Positions 8,158-16,706 of a stretch of DNA of 21,369 nucleotides are shown in pieces. The translations under genes were made by a program, and so were the position numbers. The DNA is taken from positions 1-21,369 of the forward strand of contig LRSR01014105.1 of NCBI GenBank assembly GCA_001579985.1, read 5' to 3'. The notes under the pieces are model-generated. The model had not been told where the DNA came from. It did not search any database and worked only from the letters and a program-made list of their open reading frames with translations. Each line of letters begins with the position of its first letter. The first letter of the stretch is position 1. The DNA comes from Hypsibius dujardini (Eukaryota > Tardigrada > Eutardigrada > Parachela > Hypsibiidae).

Positions 8158-10714
8158 TTAAACCTGGAGCAGACGGTCTGGATGGTCCTCAAACAAGTTG
8201 GCAGGTTCTGGATCAACGTAGGCCGGGGGAGGGCCGCTGAACTGGCCACTCCCACAAACAACCTGAATCGGTTCAAACTCAACGCTTTTCTCGGAGACGG
8301 CGACGTCACTTGAACATGGTGCCTGTGAAATATAAAAACACCTTCTATCCAAAGTCCTAACAGACTCGGGAGCAAGTTACAGCTGCGTTTGCAACAGCGT
8401 CCGGTGATAAGTCGGACACCCTCTTTTGGTGTAAACATAGACCACCCTTGTAAACAATATTCAATTGAGTCTGGCTGTACCAAACTGTTCAGTCTGGCTG
8501 TACCAAACTGTTCAGTCTGGCTGTACCAAACTGTTCAGTCTGGCTGTATGAAGCGGTTCAGTCTGGCTGTATGAAGCGGTTCAGTCTGGCTGTATGAAGC
8601 GGTTCAGTCTGACTGTACCTTTTTGGAATCGATCATGTTCTTGTAGAGGTTCTGGTTCCGTTGCTGATACATGCGGAACAGTATGGCGATCGGAATGATC
8701 AGTAGCGTAAGCAGTGCGACGACAATGACACCGACACTGAGCCGCGACAGGTTCCCTCCTGAAACAGCAGACATGTCTGATGAGAAGTGTTAAGAAGGAC
8801 CAAATCATTAAAACTAAAGATAATGCAACATTGTCCCGCCTTTCGTAATAATAAAAAGAATGACAATATTTAGGCAGAAGTTGAAACTTATTTTGTACCC
8901 CATTTTGAAGCGAAGTTTCGTCGTTTTGTTTCCTCCGACGGCATCAACCAGAGCTCGTATTGTTGTGCAGGTGTTTTGGAGGTCGGGCGCAGGTACTGGG
9001 CTTTAGTGCAATGCGGTGGAATACTCGCACCGGGTTCGCTGATTTGTGTGTTGGTGACGAAGTGTCCGACAGAACTGTATCGCGACGGGCAGTTAACCCG
9101 ATTGCCGGTCTCGCAGAAGTGTTTGTCGAGAATGGAACCGCCGAGCGCCTTACAGGTCGTTTCCTCCGGTGACGTAAGGCTTTCTGCAAATAAAATAGCT
9201 CAGCCATGTAACGCGGTCCGTTCAACGTATTCCATTTGGAACAAAGGCTCTAGAAGGTTCTCGCTACTTTGAGTTAATACACGTAGAAACAACTAGGAGA
9301 AACAAAGTTAGTCTATTCTAGATGCGAATTTCACGCTGAACACTTGTTGCATTTGTAGTGATCGTACCTCGAAGAATAATGTAGTCTACGACCAAACCAG
9401 TCTGCCAAGTCGGGATCTCCTCATTTTTCTTGATGAATCGCAGCTCGAACGCCGGACTGCGGCTGTAGATGGATGATCGAAGCTGTCCGTGCGATTGTGG
9501 CTCCACACTGTACGGTTTACTAGTCCGCTCGCCAAATAGTTTCTGCTTCTGCTGGAAATCTTCGTAAATCTCTACAGAGTCGCCAAGCTGGAAATGGACA
9601 TCCCTACCAGAATGGAAACGAACGATATACAGAGCATGATCCAACCAAGTTGAAACAGCACGGCAAAATTCAGTGGCGCACCGAGATTTGGTTTAAGGGG
9701 GGGGGGTATTTTTTTGTATGCGAAATATTTCCGATAGAACGTAAGGGGTGAGTATTGCATGATAATTCTCAATCATTGTGTTTTTCTCTAATGGGGGACC
9801 CTTGGGGCANCCTCGGCGCGCCACTGGCAAAATTGAGCTCACACAGACACCGTGTGTGTTGCAATCCATCCAATAAAGGCGGTTTTCAGGGGTGATTTTC
9901 ACACACATTAAACAATCAGCTGATTTTCATTTGAAGTTAAAATGCCCCGCGCAAATTAATTCTGAAGCCAGGGGAGCCATTTTGATGGGATTTCGAATGC
10001 ATACACACGTGGCAAAAACCTTGCGCTGACCGAATTAAGCACTTCATCTCGGGGCTGTGTACAACAGCCATGTGACGAGTGTAATGGCTTAACTCGGTTA
10101 GCGCAAGGTTTATGCCACGTGTGTAATCGTAAAAAGTAACAAGCAAAACTTTCTAGCGTTTAACTGTCAAACCGTTTAAGAGCTTATTCAATTCATGAGA
10201 AAAAGGATGAGCATCCAGAACAGACGCCGCATTACCGCGCTGAATTTCAATTCAATTCGTTGTTGTAAAAATTCAAGTGAACGTCGTTTGTCAGTTTGTT
10301 CTTCCACTCTCCCGGCGATCTCAGGGTTTTAGTTATTTTCATTTTATTACCGGAAATTGAAGTAGATTGCATAGTGCGTGGAGCAGGGTGAGGAGAAGTT
10401 CACAGCCACCGTGACGTTGCAACTAGTCCTGGGGTAAGGGTAGAAGACCAACGTGCCTGCGCGGTCTGAAGCGGCAGATAAGCACGGTAGCGAGAGCAGT
10501 GACCCAGAGTCTCCATTGCAATAAGCAGCAAGATTGTCTGTGAAATACACCGCAAGGCCGTTTGGAATTTAGAGCATAACTGACTAGGAAACGCTATTTT
10601 CTTATGCTTACGGATAGGATACAGCTCATCCAGAGCGAAGGATGGCAGTGTGATCTCCGTGAGCAAAAGCATTAAGGTGCCTATGATGGCGATTGGGATG
10701 CCGTTAGCGCTCAT
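8158..10714 (-). CDS. Gene P3: CUB-like type I membrane protein with PPxY tail (six exons)
   Basis: Hand-spliced exons: 10714-10612, 10537-10351, 9603-9368, 9183-8899, 8758-8619 and 8322-8158, giving 371 residues. All joins are GT-AG and in frame (phases 1,2,1,1,0). Order: signal peptide (1-27, MSANGIPIAIIGTLMLLL); CUB-like domain over exons 2-3 (about 36-175) with four cysteines in exon 2, DRAGTLVFYPYPRTSC, HYAIYFNF and SVEIYEDF; four-cysteine module in exon 4 with HFCETGNRVNCP; transmembrane helix in exon 5 (about 278-299, VGVIVVALLTLLIIPIAILF); tail in exons 5-6 with GPPPAYVDPEP, a PPxY motif at about 349-352. CUB domains bind proteins or carbohydrates outside the cell; PPxY motifs bind WW domains. 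Ligand and partner are unknown. Paralogue of P1, 6 kb upstream in transcription. Skipping the last splice would end the protein after KKVQSD without the PPxY. Confidence 0.85.
8468..8619. repeat. 23-bp tandem array in intron 5 of P3, reaching the splice donor
   Basis: Six full units at exact 23-bp spacing (8468, 8491, 8514, 8537, 8560, 8583) and a partial seventh at 8606 that runs into the exon 5 donor. Units 1-3 end ACCAAACTGTTC; units 4-6 end ATGAAGCGGTTC. On the transcribed strand units 1-3 contain TTTGGTACAGCCAGACTG, very like the real donor context AAGGTACAGTCAGACTG; units 4-6 have lost the GT (CATACAG). Confidence 0.95.
9671..9826. mobile_element. hAT-type MITE with perfect 8-bp target duplication (intron 2 of P3)
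   Basis: 156 bp with 15-bp terminal inverted repeats, CAGTGGCGCACCGAG at the left and CTCGGCGCGCCACTG at the right (one mismatch). It is flanked on both sides by GCAAAATT (9663-9670 and 9827-9834), an exact 8-bp target duplication. The CAGTGG end and 8-bp duplication are hallmarks of hAT elements. Contains a run of G and the ambiguous base at 9810. Confidence 0.92.
10003..10124. repeat. Long hairpin, 38-bp arms
   Basis: Arms 10003-10040 and 10087-10124 (left arm starts ACACACGTGGCAAAAACCTT) pair with about four mismatches around a 46-bp loop. Lies in intron 2 of P3, next to the hAT MITE. Probably a small foldback or MITE; no clear target duplication. Confidence 0.85.
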
Positions 10715-11068
10715 GTTGATGGTGCTTTATTATTTTCCCCTTGCCAGGAACTGAAGAGAAATCACAAGCAAACGGCCTCAATAATGAGATTACTAGCTCT
10801 GCGGACTGATGCTCGACGGCACGGCCAATGTAGAACTTGGATAACACGTCCGTGTTTGCCTAAACATGCTGTGCTGGGTTCGTTGTTGACCCACAGGGTT
10901 CAGGGTTCGCTGATTTATTGCAGGTTAATCCGACACTCGCCTTTTTATTTATTTGCCTCTTCTCCATTGCCGGGCCCAGATCGGAGTTACTGGAATTATT
11001 CTTTAAGCCTTGTCCAACGCAGAGTACTTCTCGGAGTTGGATTTGACACATGCTCTCCAGGGACACTT

Positions 11069-11094
11069 ACCGTATTCCCCCGATCTCAAGGGAC
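11069..11094. repeat. Solo end of the TA-flanked MITE family
   Basis: TACCGTATTCCCCCGATCTC, followed by AAGGGAC, matches the left terminal repeat of the element at 7535 with a few changes. No opposite end was seen nearby, so this is a relic. Confidence 0.6.
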
Positions 11095-12040
11095 AGTTAA
11101 GCCCAACCCCCTCCAGTCATCGGTTGACCGTTCAATCGGATTCACTGTGTTGAGATTAGTTGAAATTTAAGACCAACTTGGCAGCGATTGATTGATCGAT
11201 TAAGCGGAATTTATTGACGGACACAATAAATCGGTTGATTGATTGATTGTAGTGTCGCGGGTATTTTCATGGCTGGACTGGTAGACTTCAATCGTCCTCC
11301 ACGTAGTCATTGCTCACCGCTCATGTACTCCGGTGTGTTTACTTGTTGTGTGTTGGTGTGTTATTGGAAGCACAGCCGAACCGGAAGTGTTCGGCTGGTC
11401 GATTGTTATCGGCGCGAGCCTGTGTGCCGCGGCCGGTTCGTTACTTGATAGACTCGTGCTGTGCGTGTGTTTTGACAGTCAGTCTAGCTCTTCATTTTCC
11501 TACAGTAGTCTTTGGGTCTTCATCGCTTCCTTTCCCTTTTTCCCTTCGGAGCTCCCGCTCCTCATCGTTTGTTCTTTCCATCTATGTAGTGCCAACTGTC
11601 TCCGATTAATACGAAACCTCCACTTCCGGTCTCTTCCCTACGTTGGCCTTCGGGCAGTAGAAAGTAGAGGCGACAGTAGGTAAGCAATAGCAAACGGTCA
11701 AATCGTCAGTTTGAAATTGCGTTGGAACACCAAACAATCTAGTGCGATAAACTCTAGGTATGATATGGCCTCGCGGTGTGATAAAACATTTAATGATTGT
11801 TGTCCCGAAAAAAAATATTTTCGTTCCGGCAGTTGCTGAGCGATACAGAGCTACCTCCATCAGAGCGCAAGACATTAAAAGCGTCGTAAAAACACGGAAC
11901 AATTAAGATCATACCGTTTAAAGGACAGTGAAAGGCACAGAGTCACCACAATGACATCAGTGATTTCCAGAGGCGCGTTTCGATTACCAGGAAGTGGTAA
12001 CTCAAGCAATTCCCCTGGGGGCGCCCTTGAGGGTCCAGCA

Positions 12041-12146
12041 GGTATCCGGACCCCTGGAGCTGCCACTAGATCCAAAAATATTATTCTTAAGTAAACATAT
12101 AAAACTTTCGATTAAATGGCAACTCCAGGGGTCCGGACTCCATCCG
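12041..12146. repeat. Inverted repeat around TCCGGACCCCTGGAG
   Basis: Arms at about 12041-12065 and 12117-12146 share TCCGGACCCCTGGAGNTGCCA in inverted orientation around a 51-bp AT-rich loop. Weaker pairing may extend outward to about 12010 and 12185. A small foldback element is likely. Confidence 0.65.
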
Positions 12147-12315
12147 GGGGGGGGGTCTGATGGGAACTGCTTGGGTCCACCCCCTGACAAAAGCAACGCG
12201 CCTCTGGGTCGTCGTTCATTCCTGTAAAGAGCTTTCTTAAACAATAATAGCGCGCATAACACAGAATTGGGATGAGGCACGACAAAGGGCCTCAGTGTAA
12301 GTAGATCCCTTCCTT

Positions 12316-15300
12316 CTAGTACCGCTGATCAAGGTCGTAGGGTTCCGGGTACAGAATTCTGTAAGGCGGAGGCGGTGTCGCCATATGCGGAGCAGACGGG
12401 ATAAGCCCAGCATAAATGGCAAGAGGCGACGGGACCGGAGCCGGAATAGCGCCCCCGTTGATTGAAGGAGGACGACAGGCAACATTCCGGTTGTGGAAAG
12501 AATTTCCCCGACTCGGAGACTGACGGGAAAAACGTGTGTCATGGGTAGCAGAGTACCATCGCAGTAGAAGGAACAGTCCGAACAGCAGAGTCAGGCTACC
12601 GACGATCCCGAGTGCAATACCAATGATCTCACCGATCGTGAGATCCTGAATTTCTACGAAAGAACCGCAACACTTTACCATCACGTGATTGGTCCTAATT
12701 CTGCTTGAGATAATGAATGGTTATAGGAACCTGTCTTCTTGATAATATTCAAATGTTCTTTAATATTCATTTAATGTTCATATAGATAGTTACGGTTACG
12801 TCCAAGTTTAGGGACAGTATTAAGATTTTAGAAATTTTAATTATTTCTGACTCAAAACATTATTCTCAATCGATTGGCATTAGCCGAATTCCGATCGGAG
12901 GTCAGGGGGCGGAGTTACAGCGTTCTGTTTGGTCGTTTGCCCGGTTACATCCTACTTTAACGACAGTATTCAGATTTTGATAATTTTGACTGTTCCTGAC
13001 CCAAATGATTGTTCTGAGTCGATTGGCATCAGCCGAATTTTGATTCGAGGTCAGGGGGCGGAGCTACGGGGGTTTGAAGTGTTTAGACAATTAATCAGTC
13101 ACAACAGGAAAATGGCGGCACTGATACCACTACTCAATCAATCGATAAAGCATCGGTTTGCCTAAACGACTGTGGGCCTACCCACTGACCTGAGCGCGAG
13201 CGAGCCGCCGCGAAGGGGATGGGTTTCAATGGCAACATCTGTAGATGGGTTTTTTTATGGGTTTTGATAGATTTTGAATGGCGCCACTGGAGATGGGTTT
13301 CGAATGGCATCTCTGATTCAGATTCAGATTCCCATGAGAGATGGGGCGCCGAGCGTAGGTGAGCGAGCGAGCCGCCGCGAAGGGGATGGGTTTCAATGGC
13401 AACATCTGTAGATGGGTTTTTTTATGGGTTTTGATGGATTTTGAATGGCGCCACTGAAGATGGGTTTTGAATGGCATCTCTGATTCAGATTCCCATGAGA
13501 AATGGGGCGTGGGTGAGCGAGCGAGCCCTCGCGTGGTGACCCATCACTCATGGGTTTTAGGCCATAAGAGATTGGCTGCGCTGATACCGCAACCCAGTCA
13601 ATCAATCAAGCAATCAATTAACATATTGAGGACAAATGAACAATCAAAACTCTCTAGCTCCGCCCCTTGACCTCTGATCAAATTTCGGCTGATGCCAACC
13701 GATTCACAAAATTATTTTGGAATGTTAAATTTAGTTGGAATTTATTTCAGAATTGTTAAAAATTAACAAATTTGAATACTGTCCCTAAAGTCATCTGGCT
13801 GGCTCGTGTCACTAGTTACGCGAGCCAGCACTCGTGCCATTTCCTTACAGACAAAAGCTCCGCCCCCTCACCTCGAAAAAATATTCGATCGATACCAAAT
13901 TGAAACTGGGAATGAGTGTTGTCAAAGAAAGTGTACAATCTCCAAGTAAATTTAAGACTTTAAAATGCCGCAAATAATCTACTAGAAACCGCTTATTCGC
14001 CCCGTTTTTTCTAATAAATTTAATAAAATATGTTTCTGTGACAACTCTGTTAACATTTGGCCGTTCAGAGATACAATTGCATTTTACGAATCTCAGTTAA
14101 AGTTGATTGTAATGACATCATTAATAAACTGTGACTTCCAAATGAGATTTCTAGTAACTTGAGATTTACATCTCGTATGAAATTAAACTAAATGATTAAC
14201 ACAAATAACATTAAGCTAACTTGATTTTTAGAATTCGCATTATTTGGGGAAAGGGGGTGTCTGTAATGTAATAGGGGTGAAAAGGGGGTGACTATAGTTT
14301 AAGGCGTCTGTAGGGGCATATAGTGGACCCCTAACCTAGGGTTGTTAATCCTATTCTGCTCCTTGCTCCTATAGGAGCGCAGCGGAGCACTAAATATGTG
14401 CTCCTACGGACCCTAGTAGGATTGGAGCAAGGACCAATAGAAACAAGTAGGAGCACGTAGGAGCAAATAGGAGCAGGTAGGAGCAAGTAGGAGCAGGTAA
14501 GAGCAAGTAGGAGCACATAGGAGCAAATAGGAACATACGGCCTAAATGAAACCGTTCGAACGCCTAAAACAATGAGTGACGATTCGTTTCATTAATAATT
14601 GGTCTGGGCTGGTTTTGTAGACTTTCACTTAAAGATAGACAAGCTATGCGTTTCAGGCACTGTGTACTGTACAGTGTAAAGTGTACAGTACAGTACAAGT
14701 CTACAGGAGTATAACAGGCTGTTGCCTGACCTGTTGATACTTTTTTTACGGTGGCTGAACTTTTCGCCAATTCTCTTGCTCAGTAGATTACACCACGTTT
14801 AATTTTTTGTTGCTAATATTAGTACTATTACTATAATAGATCTTTCATAGTAGTCAACCTAGAAATAGGCGCATTTTCTGCTCCTATAAATTCCTACATG
14901 CTCCGCTCCGCTCTGCTCCTATTCCGCTCCTATTGGGGCTCCGCTGTAGGAATTAACAACCCTACTCTAACCACTATTTGGGCGTCAATCACGCACGGGT
15001 GAAATACCTAGTGAAAGTAGGAAAATCATAATACAAACGGGGTTACTGTATTTTTTATATTTTATTTTATCTACTAGAAATTTAGTGATTCCGAACTTCA
15101 CCGCCGCAACCTTCCCATGCGTCAAGACAAACCTGAGCGTGGTGGGAAATATGTGTAAAAGAATCCGGTAGGGCGTACGGGTGATGGCGTCGTTGCGACC
15201 GAAACTATTAACTTGATCGTTACAGGTATCGCGGAGGAGGAGGAGGAGGAGGAGGAGGAGGAAGAGGAGGAGGATGACGAGGAGAAGGAGGAGGAGGATG

Positions 15301-15481
15301 ACGAGGAGGAGTAGGAGGAGGAGGATGAAGAGGATGAAGAGGATGGAGAGGAGGAGGAGGTCACATTATCGTGTTGAGCAGAGGCCGGTGTCGGTCCAAA
15401 GACAGTAGAAAGGAGAACAAGTGTTGCGGTGAGACAAAATGAAACTTGTCTTCCGTGGGCATCGTGGACATAAACCGCCAT
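12316..15481 (-). CDS. Gene P2: poly-serine-stalk type I membrane protein with PPxY tail (two exons)
   Basis: Exon 1 (15481-15133) encodes a signal peptide (core FCLTATLVLLSTVFG, likely cut after PASA), then about 45 residues that are almost all serine, then a Pro/Thr-containing linker. Exon 2 (12653-12316) encodes a transmembrane helix (about 125-147, IGIALGIVGSLTLLFGLFLL) and a proline-rich tail ending PPPPYRILYPEPYDLDQRY, with a PPxY motif at about 211-214. The join (donor G|GTTTGT, acceptor GTAG|AA) is phase 1, the phase used just before the transmembrane exon in P1 and P3, and gives 228 residues in frame. The intron would be 2479 bp and is full of mobile elements; I found no CUB-like exon in it. 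The serine stalk may be O-glycosylated like a mucin. Alternative: the two exons belong to different genes. Lies between P1 and P3 on the same strand. Confidence 0.58.
12800..13797. mobile_element. Composite inverted-repeat element, GGGGGCGGAGCTA family
   Basis: The left side has two direct copies (about 12800-12922 and 12958-13069), each running from a GGGACAGTATT or CGACAGTATT end through GATTGGCAT to AGGTCAGGGGGCGGAG. The right side (about 13654-13797) is the inverted copy, from TAGCTCCGCCCCTTGACCTC to ACTGTCCCTAAAGT. A weaker inverted copy may follow at 13855-13910. The core holds the 167-bp tandem repeat. All lies in the long intron of P2. No transposase. Confidence 0.75.
13194..13550. 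repeat. Tandem repeat of about 167/154 bp, 2.2 copies
   Basis: Units begin with GCGAGCGAGCC near 13194, 13361 and 13515 and contain GGGGATGGGTTTCAATGGCA and GAATGGCGCCACTG. The second unit lacks one GATTCA and a few bases, hence the shorter spacing. The third is truncated. Core of the surrounding inverted-repeat element. Confidence 0.88.
13799..13829. repeat. Short palindrome CTGGCTCG/CGAGCCAG
   Basis: CTGGCTCGTGT and ACGCGAGCCAG pair with one mismatch around a 9-base loop, at the outer edge of the right arm of the composite element. Confidence 0.6.
14337..14964. mobile_element. hAT-like non-autonomous element with near-perfect 8-bp target duplication
   Basis: 628 bp with ends TAGGGTTGTTAATCCTA (left) and TAGGAATTAACAACCCTA (right). 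Flanks CCCTAACC (14329-14336) and CTCTAACC (14965-14972) match at seven of eight bases. The subterminal regions carry many GTAGGAGCA/TGCTCCTA motifs, in one orientation at about 14446-14535 and the other at 14880-14935. No transposase. Lies in the intron of P2. Confidence 0.82.
15233..15360. repeat. GGA trinucleotide repeat coding for the serine stalk of P2
   Basis: About 128 bp of GGA/GAG repeat with occasional GAA and GAT interruptions. Read on the minus strand as TCC codons it gives the serine run of P2. Length change by whole triplets would not shift the frame. Confidence 0.95.
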
Positions 15482-16109
15482 GGTAACAATAGTGAGTGGG
15501 AAAGTCGAAAGCGCAAAGTAAATGAAATAGGCGAAGTACCAGCTGGAATTTAGAACAGTCGAATTTAGGGTTCATTCTTTATTTCTGTGTACCGAAACAT
15601 CGACGGCAGAGGCGCTCGCGAGCTCGATATAGGCAACAGTCATAAACCGGAACTCAGCGGAAAAACGCCTATTTGATTTGACGTTCGGGCACAGGTGCGT
15701 CAGGAAGCCATTAAAACGTGTATGCTAAGTGAATGTGCGAATGAATTTGACAAGCCAGCAAACACAAACTGGTCGTTAGCAGAATACTGCTTGGCCAAAA
15801 GTACAGTTTTCCGGACAGCTGATAAAAAAATAATAATGAATGTAACTGAAACATTTTACTAAGGAAAAAATTCTTATGACCCATTTTCATTTGCCACCTT
15901 ACATTTATTCGCTTTCGTGCGTTCATCTACATTGAATTAATCCCAGTCGTAGTTTATTTTTTCACGTGCTAGATCCACAAATCTTTGAAGATATATAAAG
16001 GTATATATAACGTGTAACGCAACATTAATGTTAATTGGACATTAGACCAGATTGTTAGGTCTCCGTTCCTAATAGGACGGAGGAACTTGAATGCACAAGC
16101 TATTAGACT
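15482..16109. other. Intergenic stretch upstream of P2
   Basis: Contains the promoter side of P2. A short hairpin (CTCCGTTCCTAATAGGACGGAG) lies near 16062-16083. No gene recognised. Confidence 0.4.
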
Positions 16110-16618
16110 GAATAATAGGAGAAGATTTGCGGTAAGACTTTACTGGTAGAGGAGATTAGAGATGAAAGGAAGGAACTGTTCCAGATTACTATAGAACATG
16201 CGCTTATATGGTCAGGAATAAAGAATAGTGAATGATCTAGCGTACTAGCTCCTGCCGACATGGCGGGACTATGTACGTGATAATAGCTGAGTAAGTACAT
16301 TATAGAATGTGAGGGTAGATAAGAATGGGTTAACTAGGTAGATAGACTAATATAAGTAAGTGTTGAATAATAGGAGAAGATTTGTGGTAAGACTTTACTG
16401 GTAGAGGAGATTAGAGGTAAAAGGAAAGAACTGTCCCAAATTACTGTAAAACATACGCTTATAAAGTCAGGGACAAAGAACAGTGAATGATCTAGCGTAC
16501 TAGCTCCTGCCGACATGGCGGGACTATGTTCGTGATAATAGCTGAGTAAGTACATTATAGAATGTGAGGGTAGATAGGAATGGGTTAACTAGGTAGATAG
16601 ACTATACTATTAATAAGT
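16110..16618. repeat. Tandem duplication of a 255-bp unit
   Basis: Units 16110-16364 and 16365-16618 are about 93% identical by eye, both beginning GAATAATAGGAGAAGATTTG. Each contains a minus-strand open frame starting MYLLSYYH. Many differences between the two change residues and one copy extends past the other's stop, so a protein is not supported. It ends about 90 bp from the stop codon of P1. Confidence 0.92.
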
Positions 16619-16706
16619 GTTGGGCACCTGTTGGGTACCGATAGTAATTTACATACACCGCACAGACACTGACGTTCTTATCAAATCAAATTCAGTTTTA
16701 GTCGCT

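Larger units (their letters stand above)
10715..12315. other. Intergenic stretch between P2 and P3
   Basis: Contains the promoter side of P3, an isolated copy of the 7535-7761 MITE end (about 11069-11094), a GATT-rich simple repeat (about 11186-11250) and the hairpin at 12041-12146. At about 11376-11480 (+) there is a locally GC-rich frame (EPEVFGWSIVIGASLCAAAG) after an AG acceptor-like site. It could be a transmembrane exon of an unseen gene, but no partner exons were found. Confidence 0.4.

Noticed and set aside
8468-8619. CRISPR-like or regulatory repeat array
   Set aside because: Units are contiguous 23-mers with no spacers, in a eukaryotic intron.
8581-8808. 75-codon minus frame at the P3 transmembrane exon
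   Set aside because: Wrong frame; the frame that joins exons 4 and 6 encodes the transmembrane helix.
11333-11683. Hydrophobic 116-codon frame on plus
   Set aside because: Locally codon-like and GC-rich around 11376-11480, but no partner exons or domain found; kept only as a note in the intergenic entry.
16103-16555. Two similar minus-strand frames (MYLLSYYH...) as a tandem gene pair
   Set aside because: They follow from the 255-bp duplication; many differences change residues and the ends differ, so no sign of protein constraint.
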